A stretch of DNA of 64,000 bases from Salvia splendens (GCF_004379255.2 NC_056034.1:37244887-37308886), one strand, 5' to 3'. Shown: positions 1-12,234, counted from the first letter of the stretch. Notes: generated by a model not told the origin, from the sequence alone. Made by a program: numbers and translations.

Positions 1-1439
1 TTATAATTGTTGTTATTATTATTATTAAATAAATATTTTTTAAACAAAGTAATTTAAAATCATGAATTATACACTACTTAATTCCATTATAATAAATAAC
101 TATGATTACAGTTATAATAATAATAATAACAACTATATTATTGTATATTTATAATTTTTATTATAATTATTATTTATTAAATAATTATAATAAATTTATT
201 TAAATAAAGTATCATACAATATTATTAATAATGTATTGTTACTATTTTAAAAATTATAATAATTAATCAACAATCCCTTAATAGAATTTTGAATTATAAA
301 TTTTATTTAATTATAAATCAATAAATAATTATAATTATAATTGTTACTATAAAATTAAATATATTTACTTATGATTATAATAATATAAACTAAAAAATTA
401 AGAAAATCTTAATCCAATTATTTAAATGAAATTTTATTTATTTATAAATCAATAAATCATTATAATTATAATTTTTACTATAAAATTAAATATATTTACT
501 TATGATTATAATAATATAAACTAAAAAATTAAGAAAATCTTAATCCAATTATTTAAATTATCATTATAGTGAAATAATATATTATTATAATTATTTTTGA
601 ATTAATAATTTATTAAGAGAATCTTAAAATAATATTAAAATTATTATTGATAAAATCAAATATGAAATTTAAAATCTTGATATTTTTTTAAACACTAGAA
701 GGTAAAGTTGTTAGGAATCATATTCCAATTATTCATTTTCCTAGAAATAATTTTTCTTGTCTACTTTACTTTTCCAGCAATCGAGCATGGTCTAAAAAAT
801 GACAGATAAATGAATATTCGACAAATATACTAGTAGATCACAACAAATAGAGTAGTGAATTCAACATCAATTGTTGTTAAACAATCAGAGTTTAAGAAGT
901 AATATTAGATGCAAATTCTAATTAGCACTTGCCACTCCATTACAACTCAACCAAAAGAAGCAAATTCATGGAGTACAATATATAGTTGTCATGCTACTAA
1001 TACTAAATTTTCTCTTAAAGGTCCAAAAAACTTTAGATCATCGTGTAATTAAATGAGTCAAAATTATTCTTATTATTCTAGATTCTGGATTCTAGATGCT
1101 AAAAATGATTTTTAATTCAATCAAATGCAATATTATTATGTACTACTCCATATATAACACAATTCAACAAAGATTACAAAGTGTAAATTTCATTATAAAA
1201 AATATACACATATTATAGTAGGAGTAGTAGTTTTGATGGAAAATGATATTAGTCCGAATTTTGTATGAACATCATACTCCTATTTTTTAAAGTTGACGAA
1301 TGGTGGAGGTAATGATATGATTTACTACAAAAGTTACTCAATTAAAAACGTATAGCAAAAGAAAAAAAAAGTAAAGTAGCTTAAAAAATTGTCATACAAA
1401 AATAAAATTAAAAAGGCGGAAGAATAAGCAAAATCCAAA
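1..1439. other. AT-rich intergenic spacer
   Basis: Very AT-rich sequence without a credible gene. The only clear structure is a tandem duplication at 297-558. The last 100 bases run into the RanGAP promoter; no TATA box can be placed with confidence. Confidence 0.6.
297..558. repeat. 131-bp tandem duplication
   Basis: Two adjacent copies, about 297-427 and 428-558, are nearly identical with a period of 131 bp; both end in TCCAATTATTTAAAT. A few substitutions separate them, so the duplication is fairly recent but not brand new. Confidence 0.85.
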
Positions 1440-1689
1440 ACTCAAAAATTCCCAAATTGAAAAACCCTCCTTTCCCGTTCCCTCATTTGCGAATCGCGCC
1501 ACCACCATACATTCATTCCACTCCACTTCTCTCACTCCCTCTCTCTCTCGACGAGCTGCAACTCCAGAAACCGCGACAAAGAGCTAATCCCACTCCATTT
1601 TTTATCCGTATTTCTCTTTTGCTTCTTCCTACGCACAATATTTGATGACCTATTCCGTTTTAGGGTTTCTATTTCCTGCTCTTTTCGCT
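1440..1689 (+). other. RanGAP 5' untranslated exon (approximate)
   Basis: A leader-like stretch with a CT-rich tract near 1530-1550 precedes a good splice donor (GTGAGT at 1690-1695). It is inferred to be the non-coding first exon of the RanGAP gene. The transcription start is unknown, so the left edge is a guess. Confidence 0.5.
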
Positions 1690-3210
1690 GTGAGTAAAAC
1701 CCACATACGCATGCATATTCCAAGAGATGCATACGTGGGTTCTGTTTTTTACTGTGCTTTCTGGAGCAGTTGAGATTTTATTTCTTTCTGTTTTGTCGAA
1801 TTAGAGGCTCGGAACTTTATTAGAAGTTTCATTTCCCTCATGGATCTGTTAGTTCAAGATGCTGGTGTTTCTGCTGGATCTAGGAATAAGAATGGAATTT
1901 GAAATAATATAAATTTATTTTAATTTTTTTTCTTATTGGATTAGAAACGAACGTCAATGAAATAAGCGTTTTTGGAGCGTTGTTACTTAATGCGATAGGA
2001 AAAATGCTCTTAGTTGCTGATAATTAAATGCTAGTCATGTTCTCGTTACCACAGGCATTTGCTTCTGTCTTACTACTTTTTAAGAAACTAATTGAAATTT
2101 AGTTGTTGGAATATAGTGGAAAGCAAACTGAAACTTGGATTGCATATGAAAATATTTGACATATGTTTTGAATTTAGTTGTTGGAATATAGTGAAAAGCA
2201 AGCAAGAAGCTAAGAACTTTGATTGCATATGAAAATACCTGACATTTTCAAACATTCTTATGCTTCTGTTCGTTTTGTGTGGCATATGTGATTGTTGTCA
2301 GCTGAAGATTTTAGTTTTCACAGGCTCTTCTGCTTGGTAAATCAAGCATATACATGTGCACATATTTTTGGACGATTTTATGATACACTGTTCATAATTC
2401 TCTCAGAACTTTACCTAGTCGATTGAGGAAAGGCAGAGATGTTGGTGATGTGGTGTCTCAGCTTTCCTGGGTAAAAATGGTGTCTTGATAATAATTTAAC
2501 TAAATATCCAGGTTATATTGGATATCTGGTGAAAATGGTGAAAAATGTACATAACCCCCAAAACAATACCCACCTTATTAAGTAATGACACGCTGGAAGA
2601 ATTAATCTCAAATGATACTTAACATTAGTGTAGACTGTTCCTAACCATGACTACAACTTTTGATAAATAAATGCCTTTTCTTCTACTTATTCATACTATC
2701 CTGCTAGTCAATATTATACCTGGGAGTATTTTGCACGTCTAGTATCTTACTAACCTTTGTAGGTCCATTGCCCCAATAGACCATGGTTCATGTGATCACA
2801 TAGATAAACTTGTTCCGTTGTTCGCGTACTGAATCACTTTCTAACCTTACCTAAAGGTGATGGCATATATTTTTATCTCTTTATTCTTGTGGTACTTCAT
2901 CCACAAGGACATGAATTGCATTTACTCATTCAAATTTTGCTCATAATTGGTGTTAGCTCTCCATCTCATACTGAGGCATAAGTTGCTAGTGCTGAGGTGC
3001 TATTTTTTTGATATTTTGGACTATGCACCTCAAAATCACTTAATATTGTTGGCTTTAGCTCAATTTCTAAACCGCTATAATCAATCAAGTGTCAATATAT
3101 ATGGAACCTAAATTTCAGATATTACTGCCTGTTTCTGATTATACTATCATTTTCCCATTAATTCTACGTGCAACTGACATACTATACTGGTTCTGGATAA
3201 TTTGTTTTAG
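1690..3210 (+). other. RanGAP leader intron
   Basis: The donor GTGAGT at 1690 and the acceptor TTTGTTTTAG ending at 3210 bound a 1.5-kb AT-rich intron. The start codon follows six bases after the acceptor. It contains a short direct repeat (AATTTAGTTGTTGGAATATAGTG near 2096 and 2171) and no coding sequence. Leader introns of this kind often raise expression in plants. Confidence 0.65.
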
Positions 3211-3215
3211 TTGAG

Positions 3216-4844
3216 ATGGAGAACACCGCCAAAACACCAAATGGAGAACGCCGCCAAATCAACATAAAGCTCTGGCCCCCTAGTGAAAACACTCGGTTGA
3301 TGTTAGTTGAACGAATGACGAATAATCTCTCCACACCAACAATTTTCACCAGGAAGTACGGTAGTCTCGGTCAACCAGAAGCTACAAAATATGCTAAACA
3401 AATTGAGGAATCAGCATTTTGTTCAGCAAATCAGCACTATGAGCAAGAGCCTGGTGGTGATGGAAGTTCTGCTGTGCAGTTGTACGCCAGAGAATGCAGT
3501 AAGCTGATACTGGAAGTTCTTAAGGAGGGTGCCAAACTAGAGGAAAAAGAAGCATTGAAATCCGAGGTTGAATCTGCTCCTCGTGAGACCTTTTTTGATA
3601 TTTCCAAAGGTCAGCGAGCATTTATTGAAGCAGATGAGGCCCAAGTATTATTGAATCCCTTGAAAGAGCCTGGAAATTCTTACACTAAAATTTGCTTTAG
3701 CAATCGAAGCTTTGGTCTTGGCGCAGCTAATGTGGCTGGACCAATCCTAGCTTCCATTAAGAACCAACTGAAGGAAGTGGATCTGTCAGATTTTGTTGCA
3801 GGAAGACCAGAGGCTGAAGCTCTTGATGTTATGAATATCTTCTCTGAAGCTCTGGAGGGTTCTCATTTAAAGTATCTGAATATCTCTGACAATGCCTTGG
3901 GTGAGAAGGGAGTAGGCGCATTTGCAAAGCTATTCAGATCTCAAACTAGCTTGGAGGAACTTTATCTGATGAATGATGGAATTTCTAAAGAAGCTGCACA
4001 AGCTGTTTGTGAGTTGGTACCTTCTACAGAGGTACTTAAAGTACTTCATTTTCATAACAACATGACAGGAGATGAGGGGGCTATTGCTATTTCTGAGATT
4101 CTAAAGCGTTGCCCTTTATTGGAGGATTTCCGATGCTCGTCCACCCGAGTTGGTTCCGAAGGAGGGATTGCCTTGACTGAAGCACTTGCACAATGTAAGA
4201 ATCTGAAGAAACTGGATCTTCGGGACAACATGTTTGGTGTAGAGGCTGGTGTCAAACTGAGTGAGGCTCTCAAGAAACACGAGAACCTCACTGAGATTTA
4301 TTTGAGCTACTTGAATCTGGAAGATGATGGAGCAGTAGCAATAGCCAATACTCTCAAGGAGTCAGCACCTTCACTTGCAGTGTTGGAGATGTCTGGAAAT
4401 GATATAACTGCTGAAGCGGCTCCCAGCTTAGCTGCTTGCATTGCTAGTAAGAAGTCTCTTGTGAAGTTGAACCTGTCAGAGAATGATCTGAAGGATGATG
4501 GTGCAATTCAGATAAGCAAAGCATTCGGAGAAGGACAGGATCAACTCAAGGAAGTTGATATGAGCCAGAATTCTTTAACAACCACAGCTAGGAAGTTGGC
4601 CCAGGCATTGGTGCATTTGCCTGGGTTTAAGCTCCTAAATGTAAATGGGAACTTCATTTCTGAGGAAGACATTGATGAGTTGAGGAGTATCTTTAAAGAA
4701 TGTCAGGAAAAACTTGGACCCCTGGATGAGAACGACCCTGAGGGTAATGATTTTGATGACCTGGAAGGTGGGGATGAAGATGAAGGCAGCCAAGATGAAT
4801 TGGAAGAGAAACTTAAAAAGCTTGACGTCAATCAAGAAAACTAA
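3216..4844 (+). CDS. RANGAP: Ran GTPase-activating protein with WPP domain
   Basis: This 542-residue protein activates GTP hydrolysis by Ran, keeping Ran in its GDP form in the cytoplasm for nuclear transport. In plants it is also targeted to the nuclear envelope and to division sites. An N-terminal WPP domain (about residues 1-115) carries Trp-Pro-Pro at 20-22; this domain is the plant-specific targeting module that replaces the animal SUMO-linked tail. About residues 200-480 form leucine-rich repeats of the RNI type, seen as recurring LxxLxLxxN patterns. Residues about 495-535 are the acidic tail (GGDEDEGSQDELEE) typical of RanGAPs. Length matches plant RanGAP1/2. The coding part is a single exon; the start is the first ATG after the leader-intron acceptor and gives the full WPP domain. 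No defect is visible. Whether it is orthologous to Arabidopsis RANGAP1 or RANGAP2 cannot be told here. Confidence 0.96.
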   Translation: MENTAKTPNGERRQINIKLWPPSENTRLMLVERMTNNLSTPTIFTRKYGSLGQPEATKYAKQIEESAFCSANQHYEQEPGGDGSSAVQLYARECSKLILEVLKEGAKLEEKEALKSEVESAPRETFFDISKGQRAFIEADEAQVLLNPLKEPGNSYTKICFSNRSFGLGAANVAGPILASIKNQLKEVDLSDFVAGRPEAEALDVMNIFSEALEGSHLKYLNISDNALGEKGVGAFAKLFRSQTSLEELYLMNDGISKEAAQAVCELVPSTEVLKVLHFHNNMTGDEGAIAISEILKRCPLLEDFRCSSTRVGSEGGIALTEALAQCKNLKKLDLRDNMFGVEAGVKLSEALKKHENLTEIYLSYLNLEDDGAVAIANTLKESAPSLAVLEMSGNDITAEAAPSLAACIASKKSLVKLNLSENDLKDDGAIQISKAFGEGQDQLKEVDMSQNSLTTTARKLAQALVHLPGFKLLNVNGNFISEEDIDELRSIFKECQEKLGPLDENDPEGNDFDDLEGGDEDEGSQDELEEKLKKLDVNQEN

Positions 4845-5544
4845 AAGAAGGTAGGTAGTCTTGCAGTCCTCATGCAGAGTAAAAGCTTGACGTGCTAAAT
4901 TTGAAGAGGAGATGACGCCGATTCTTGATGAAGCCACTGCTCACAATGGGACCTTTTTTCCCCTTAAATCTGCTTTAGATTATTCAGCAATTTGTATCAG
5001 CTGAAGGTACTTTCGACTTGGCCTGTAGACTTGTAACTTCTGGTACCCCATGTTGGGGACCATGGTAGGATCCTTTTAGGCCCTTTCAATCATACATTTA
5101 CTTGCTTTGAACCTTTTGCTATGAAAAATACTATTGAGTTCGTATTTTGCTTACTATGTTCTTTCTTATTTTTGTCTTTGGCTGCACACCTTTTGCTTGT
5201 TTTTCCTCTTCAGTATTGTGGTTGTACCTGAAACGTTGTAGTCAATTATTATTATGAATTTGTGATGCACATTCCCATACTAGGAATTTGGAAGCTTCTT
5301 CCAATAGCCCTAATATATTGTTCAAACTACTTTGTCATTTCTCAAACCCCCTCCATAAGTATTTCATTAAAGGAGTAATAATTTTTTAAATTTTTTTTGG
5401 GAAACTTGATAGGGCCATACTTCAAAACTATTTCGTATATTGATTTCGAGAGATGTCAATTCAACCTGAAACTCACAGATTGACCCGAATAGCCTTCTAA
5501 TTTTATAGGGTTAGGATTCCAAAATTTATAGCCGGTAAAAAGTA
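4845..5544 (+). other. RanGAP 3' UTR and downstream spacer
   Basis: T-rich sequence follows the stop codon. The transcript probably ends between about 5100 and 5300, but no single poly(A) signal stands out. No gene is seen up to the MITE at 5545. Confidence 0.45.
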
Positions 5545-5723
5545 CTCCCTCCGTCCCGCACTACTCGCATCTTTCCTTTTGGGCACGGAGATTAAGGAAT
5601 GAGTGATAGACAAAGTCAACAATTACGGCTGTAGGTATAAATTGTTACTAAAAATGGAAAGAGTGCAAATAACTTGGGACGTCCAGAAAGGAAATAAGTG
5701 CAAGTAGTGCGGGACGGAGGGAG
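5545..5723. mobile_element. Stowaway-type MITE, 179 bp (copy 1)
   Basis: Terminal inverted repeats CTCCCTCCGTCCCGC and its complement are flanked by TA on both sides (5543-5544 and 5724-5725), the Tc1/mariner target-site pattern. The copy at 41101-41279 has the same length and closely matching interior, so both are one family. Confidence 0.92.
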
Positions 5724-5995
5724 TACTATATGAATGACCCAAAACCGAATATCTCGCAATTGGATAGGGTTGGCCCGAAATGAGATAATTCTCATTATTT
5801 AATCCTCAATTTTTATTACATTTTTCAAAATTTAAAAGTTGGTCCAATATTTTTGTTTCAATTGCACTATTCATTATTTGAAACTTTAGTGCTTTTGAGA
5901 CAATATTAAGTTTGGGTACAGTCAGGGGACCAAGTTTGAGTACAGCCCGAGCCCATTTTCGTCGGTCCATTAATAAAAGTCTATTTGCTTTTTAA

Positions 5996-7794
5996 GAGCA
6001 TCCGCAACGGTGGCAGCCGTCGCCACCGCTGGAACGGATGTGTCTCGCCGCCGCTGCGCTCGCGCCGCTGGCACGGCGCTGCTCGATGCATCGAGCAGCT
6101 GACGTGTCGCGCGGCGATTGGGCAACGGCATAGCCGTTGCCTTTAAATGTTTTTTTTTTTAATTTAAAATCGGTTTTTAATTAAAAAAACAGATAAAAAA
6201 TTAAAAAAAATTCACTTCCCAAAATAATTATAACCGTTTATTACCGTTTTTTACACTTTTTTATTTTTTTTTAATTTTTTTCCCCCAAAAAATACACACT
6301 TTCATCTATAAATACCCCCACTTTTACACCTAAAAATTCACATCAAACTACACAATTCTCATCTTCATTCTCCAATATCCATTCTCATCTTCATTCTCCC
6401 ATATCCATTTTCATCTTCATTCTCTCATACCCTAATAATGTCCGGCCAAAGCGATGACAACCCGCCCTCTCACGGTTGGAACCCCGAATGGTTTGGTGCA
6501 CAACCGTTTCCTAGTCCGGAAACGGAATATTCGGCCCCTCCTCTCACCCAAGATTCGGCCGTTCCGGGTGGCTACCGGCCATACCCAATAGACGACCAAG
6601 GTTCCTCCGAAGGGCGATACGAGTGGACACCGGAGCCTAGGCCGACCGCCCCCTCCCAAACTCCGTCGGCTTCTACTCGTAGCGGTGTCCGAACACCGTA
6701 CACTCCGGCGGAGATGGATAAATTGTTCAAGGCGTACTTCGAAATCTCCGAAGATGCGGCGGTTGGCACGAACCAATCCGACGCTCACTTTTGGTGGCGC
6801 GTCTCTCGCCGATACAATGCAAACCGGCCGCCGGGAACGATCGAGCGCAACGAGAGTATGGTGCGCAACTGCATCGGCCGAGCCAACGAAGAAATTGGCA
6901 AGTTCAATGGCTATTTCCTCCAGGAGTCGCGGAATGCCGGGAGCGGCCGGAGCGAGGTCGACATCAGCACCTACCAATCCTTGAACGGTAAGTCAATCAA
7001 GTACCTCAACGTTTGGCAGGAAACGCAGTTCCACCCGAGGTATATGGGAGGCGTAACATCCTCCTCGAGCGGCTCCTCCAAACGGTCAAGGTCGGTATCC
7101 CTATCCGACTCCGGCTCCGAAGAAGTGGCTAGCCAACTCGCCGGAGCTAACTTGGGTAGCCCCGACGCCGGACCAAGCGGTTCCCAACGCCGACCGCAAG
7201 GAAGGAAGAAGGCGGCAGTCGACCGCCGGTGCTCCGCGACTCCATCGGCCCCCGCCCCCGAACCCGCACCCTATGTTCCACCTCCACCCCCGAACAACTC
7301 GTTGTGAGCACTTTTGGCCCAACTCAATATGGCCGATAGGTCAACTATGACCCCCACACAACTTCAAACGCACGAGGACATGATATTGGGTCTAAAAAAA
7401 TAATTGGGGTTGGTGCCGCCGGATGCGTAGTCTTCTTCGGGTAATATTAGCCAATAATCATGTAATTTTTAGGAGTTTAATTATGTAATTTTTAATTTTT
7501 AGTATTTTAATTATGTAATTTTTAATTTTTAGGATTTTAATTATGTAGTTTTTAATTTTTAGGATTTTAATTATGTCTTTTTTATTTTATTTGTAATTTG
7601 TAATATTTATTGTGGTTTTTTAATGAATTTTAGTATTATGGAAATGTTTTTGTGTAATTGAATTTTAAATTAATTGTGCTCGTCCTTGCGGAAGAGCACA
7701 GCTGTGGGTGTTGTGCTCTTGCCAGAGAGCAGGCAGAAAAAGTGGGGTCGGGCACATAACCGTGCCGCTGGCAAGAGCACGGTTGTGGATGCTC
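5996..7794 (+). mobile_element. PIF/Harbinger element 1, carries ORF1 only
   Basis: The ends read GAGCATCCGCAACGG and GTTGTGGATGCTC and are flanked by a TAA duplication (5993-5995 and 7795-7797), the Harbinger hallmark. The 1799-bp body holds only the Myb-like ORF1. Both ends match, in reverse orientation, the ends of the element at 25832-27867, which holds only the transposase. A TATA box (CTATAAATA) lies near 6306, about 130 bp before the ORF. Confidence 0.9.
6438..7307 (+). CDS. Harbinger ORF1, Myb/SANT-like DNA-binding protein
   Basis: This 289-residue protein is the accessory ORF1 of a PIF/Harbinger transposon. In this family ORF1 proteins bind element DNA through a Myb/SANT-like trihelix and help the transposase enter the nucleus. 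Plant genome annotations often mislabel them as glutathione S-transferase T3-like. The trihelix-like core spans about residues 90-190, with the signature FWWRVSRRYN near 117-126 and conserved Trp/Phe spacing. The N- and C-terminal parts are Pro/Ser-rich. The frame ends in TGA at 7305-7307, but the same frame continues for 31 more codons to TAA at 7401-7403. That extension (LNMADRSTMTPTQLQ, then a short tail) looks like a normal ORF1 C-terminus, so the TGA may be a late nonsense change. The first ATG after the TATA box was taken as start. Confidence 0.8.
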   Translation: MSGQSDDNPPSHGWNPEWFGAQPFPSPETEYSAPPLTQDSAVPGGYRPYPIDDQGSSEGRYEWTPEPRPTAPSQTPSASTRSGVRTPYTPAEMDKLFKAYFEISEDAAVGTNQSDAHFWWRVSRRYNANRPPGTIERNESMVRNCIGRANEEIGKFNGYFLQESRNAGSGRSEVDISTYQSLNGKSIKYLNVWQETQFHPRYMGGVTSSSSGSSKRSRSVSLSDSGSEEVASQLAGANLGSPDAGPSGSQRRPQGRKKAAVDRRCSATPSAPAPEPAPYVPPPPPNNSL

Positions 7795-7797
7795 TAA

Positions 7798-8228
7798 TAC
7801 TTTTAGTAATAGTCCCCACATTTCAAAACTTATCCTCTCACATTTTATAATAAAACTATTATTAGTACTATACAAATGTAGGACCCTTTTCACTAGCCTT
7901 TTTTCATCCATTTTCTACTACATTTATTAAAACTCGTGTAATGTCAAATGTTGGCTTGTAATCATGGATCCGAGTACTTTATTTGTGTTTGATGTTTTAT
8001 GATTGTCAAAATTATACCAACTGACAAAATCATCACGATTAAATATGACGATTATATATTAGTTTAATAATAAAATGTGAGTGAGATAAAGTGAGTGGAG
8101 TGTGAGGTCCATTACCAAAAGTAGTAAAAAAATAAATGAGATATTTATTGGTGGACGAATGAAAATTATAAAATGGAACGATTATTGGTAGATAGAGAGA
8201 GTAAATTAGAAATAGTATAAAACATATA
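7798..8228. other. AT-rich spacer
   Basis: No coding sequence or complete element is seen between Harbinger element 1 and the degenerate MITE. Confidence 0.5.
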
Positions 8229-8481
8229 CTCCATCTGTCCTAAAAGAATAGACAAACTTGTAAATAACAAAAGTTTTAATGAGCAATTGGTAAAGTAAAA
8301 GAGAGACAGAAAAAGTAAGAAAGAATGAGGAAAAAGTAGTGGAAGTAGTGTTAGTGGATTGTGGAGTTCATATTATTAGTGGTGTGTAATTTGTTAAATA
8401 TATTCCATATTTAGATCCGGTTTAATTTTGAGGGATGATCCAATATGGTAAAACTAATCTATTTTTTGAGAACGGAAGAAG
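8229..8481. mobile_element. Degenerate Stowaway-like MITE
   Basis: The left end CTCCATCTGTCCTAAAAGA and the right end AACGGAAGAAG are diverged versions of the CTCCCTCCGTCC terminus. TA flanks both sides. The interior is AT-rich and non-coding. Confidence 0.6.
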
Positions 8482-8590
8482 TATTTACTAACTATTTGCA
8501 TGGACTATCTATTACATTTTTTAGAATTCGTGTCCAATCAAACTGGATATTGTATTAGTGGATAGAGAAAGTATGATATTATAAAACAAA

Positions 8591-10080
8591 GACTAAAGTC
8601 CCAAAATGGTCCCTAACATTTGGCGTTTTTTTGATTTTGGTCCAAAACATTATCTTTTGAATTATTCGGTCCCTCACATTTGAAATCGAACCACATTTAG
8701 TCCTAAATTGACGGAATGGTTAAAATGTAACAGTCAACGCAATTTAAATCAATCTTGACTGGATTAAGATTTATAACTATGTTTTATTAAGGGCTAATAC
8801 CTAATTAACCTAAAACTTAAAAATGCAAATTGTAAAATAAGTCAAAATATAAAACCTGCAAATAAAATATAAAATATAAATGTTCGACTGAAATGCGAAG
8901 TGACGCAGATTCCCTATATAGCAAAAATCCCTCATTCACCCGCCCCTCCGGTAAGAGTTGCCGCCTCCGTCGGTGCAACCAGCTCTCCCCTCAAGTCAAG
9001 CATCGCACCTTCACCCCGACTAGGAAGACACCATCATTCACGCCCACTCGCGCTTTGTCAACAAATAGGCCACCATTGTCCCCTCATCTCCGGCCGCACC
9101 GGCAACGCAATAAAAAACCACTGCAATTCTACCCTCAAGCCCAAGTGTTCCTCTTTCACCGAAGACGACAACTCCTCCCTTGAAGAGATCCGTCACCTGC
9201 CGACTCCACCTCTGCCACTTATTTCGCCCTTCCCAGTCCCTCCACCTCCGGTTCTACCCACACCAGCTCTCTGCTCACCGATCCGCCCACGAGGCTTAGT
9301 CTCTCGCTCCCTGAGATCGACTCTGTTACTCACAACATTGACTCACAACTCATTCCCCAAAAATTCAACCTAATTCTGTACAATTGCTGCCACCGCAGCC
9401 AATTCAACCGATGCAACGACAAGCGGGGTCAATTTTGTACCCTTCAGCGCGGAATCGATATGAGTGATGCATGAGATAATTCGAGCAGAGGTAAGGAATT
9501 ACATGGTTGGATTGGAGAAGTAGCGACGGCGAATTGAACACCAGGAGAAGCAGCATCATAAATTGATACGAACATGGTGAGCAGATCGAACTCGACACCC
9601 TTCCGCTTCAGCTTCTCGACGCACTTGGCCAGCAGCGTCGAGTCCTCTTTCTCCCGGGCCAACATCTTCTTGAGATGGGATTCGGTGTGGTCTTGTGCCG
9701 GATGGCCTAGATGAAGCCCAGAAGAAGAGCAGGGAGCAGAGGGAACCAAATCAGGAGCGGTGGGGCGGGCAACGGCGGCGGAGGAGAGTGGTGGAGTGGA
9801 AGGGGAAGAAGAGGGTGTCGAGAGAGGATAGAAGAGAGTGTTTGGAGAGAGAGTCCAAATTTTTTTTTAAAATAAGAAAAATATTAATTATTCTAATTTA
9901 AATCTCTACATTGTCAAAATTGTTTAAACTGCCGTTGACCGTCATCTTTAAACGGCACCGTCCAAAAAGGACTAAATGTGGTCCGATTTCAAATGTGAGG
10001 GACCGAATAATTCAAAAGATAATGTTTTGGACCAAAATAAAAAAACGTCAAATGTTAGGGACCATTTTGGAACTTTAGTC
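8591..10080. mobile_element. Non-autonomous Mutator-like element with 9-bp TSD
   Basis: The element begins GACTAAAGTCCCAAAATGG and ends in the matching complement (CCATTTTGGAACTTTAGTC). A perfect 9-bp duplication, TAAAACAAA, flanks it at 8582-8590 and 10081-10089. This proves a Mutator-type insertion. The left 325 bp match the right end of the large element at 12995-19173 (reverse orientation), including the leader of its mudrA-like gene. The middle (about 8915-9850) is GC-rich, lacks MULE genes and may be captured host sequence. Confidence 0.93.
8915..9850. other. GC-rich cargo inside the Mutator-like element
   Basis: Base composition changes sharply from the AT-rich termini. The minus strand has an open stretch at 9444-9749 whose part ESHLKKMLAREKEDSTLL and onward looks like real protein rather than noise, and the pyrimidine-rich plus strand resembles a leader. 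I do not recognise the source gene. This is the arrangement expected of a Pack-MULE. Confidence 0.4.
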
Positions 10081-10089
10081 TAAAACAAA

Positions 10090-10639
10090 TAAAAGTACAC
10101 TGCAAATTTTTAAAAGATAATGAAGTAAATTTAGAAACGGGTCCACATATATTTAAAAACCAACCAAAGCCTCTGCCAATCCGGGCCCAGGCCTTGGACT
10201 TAGCTTGGGCTTGCCTGCTCCACTCACTTAAGTTAACACCCCTATCTCCGACCATTAAAATTTTAAATTTTCTTCTTGTTTGAATTGTACGTATTAAAAT
10301 GTCATAAATAGGCAAAAATTAATATTTGTAAATCGGACTTTTCAAACAATAATTGTCATAAACTTAAAATTATGTATTCTTTCGAAAAAAATCTCTTACT
10401 CTTATTGCAGTCAATGTTGTTACTGGTATGTTATTATATTAACATTCCGTATTCAAGATTATCCAAAAACTTGCATAAGAAGTTTTTGCAATTTAGCAAC
10501 CCGACGTGGGGGATTCAAGACACCGTTTGAATATAAACATTTACAAAATATTACAATTGGCAAAGAAGAAAAATACTACTAGAATAAAAACAAACTTTTT
10601 TTAGGGGAATCGGCGCGGATGTAAGTCAGTAATGGATGC
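10090..10639. other. Spacer
   Basis: No gene or complete repeat is seen. It lies downstream of the kinase pseudogene's last exon. Confidence 0.45.
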
Positions 10640-11165
10640 ATTATTTTGCGAGGAACGGTGAGATTGCTGAGACGGCTGAGAAGAAGTCTTGCAGTAAGAA
10701 TTTATGGAGTCTGAAGTTGTGAATAAGTGATGCATAAAACGCTGGCTTCAAAGCCAAGTTTAAGGTTACGAAGAAGCTACAGAAGCCATAGTTGGCCGAT
10801 CTGCCGCATTTTCTTGAACACACAACAAACCAATATGGATACATCTCTTTCATCGACCCCGAATCACTCCTCAAAAATGGATCCACCTCATCTCCTCCTC
10901 TTCCTTCTTTCCAACTGTCCCATGCCTGCAACATTCATCAATCTCTCATTTTCAATCACTAACTATAACTAGAAAAGGTTACATGCTTTGTACTTACGAA
11001 GCTCATGAGGTCCCCTACGCTGATGATTTCTAGGACTAGTACTCCAAAACTATAGACGTCGGACTTGATTGAGAATTGGCCGTGTTTAAGGTATTCTTGT
11101 GGCATATATCCGCTGCAGTTTATAGATTTTAGTATTATTGTAACTCAATAAAATGCAACTTACTA

Positions 11166-11408
<243 letters not shown>

Positions 11409-12234
11409 TCAAATTAATTGCTAACGAGTTAACATATGTTCACATATCATTAATTAAGTAAATTAATGATGAATGTTAGTACCAAAATGAAGCTATCCAA
11501 GCTTGCATTTTGAACAAATTCGTATACTAGCAACTTCTCCTTTCCTTCTAAGGAGAAACCTAATAGTCTAACCAAATTCCTGTGTTGAAGCTTAGCCAAC
11601 AAGAGAACCTCGTTTTTGAATTCTATATCGCCCTGCCCAGAATATCTCGACAATCTTTTCACAGCAATTTCTTGACCATTTGGAAGTGCCCCCTAAACTT
11701 ATGACACCGCACAATATTTATCCTTGGTAGAAATAGTAATATAGTAATGTATATTTACATTTACCTATGATCAGAGAAATCATTTGTTGCAGCTTTGATT
11801 GTACTGAAATCATACTGTAGGGATTCGACTATGCTAATATCGTCGGCAACTTCATGAAATTATGAAGAAACATTGGAGTCCAATACACAAAATGAATGAA
11901 TAAAGTGTATGGTGTGCCATTAAGATGAGTAACTTACGTTGAGGAATTTCCGTTGGTTTCTGTTTCTTCCTCTTTCTTAGAAAGAAGATAGCTGATACGA
12001 TCACAATTAAGAGAACAACAATTGCAACCACAATTTTCACAATAGTTTGAGTTGTGCTATCATCTTTCTTTCCTGCAAAAAAAAGTCAGATAAATAAATA
12101 ATGCATGATCAATTTTAATATTGTACCGCATTTTCAGTATGTCGTACCGAAATTCAGTATATCGAAATTTTACGACATACTGTATTCCAGTATAGTATAC
12201 TATAATACGGTTATAACATTACATAATTATAGTA

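Noticed and set aside
4052..4937. Minus-strand open frames over RanGAP
   Set aside because: They are antisense shadows of the RanGAP coding sequence.
8893..9373. Plus-strand Pro/Ser-rich frames in the non-autonomous MULE as genes
   Set aside because: Composition is that of a pyrimidine-rich leader, two overlapping frames are equally open, and no domain is visible.
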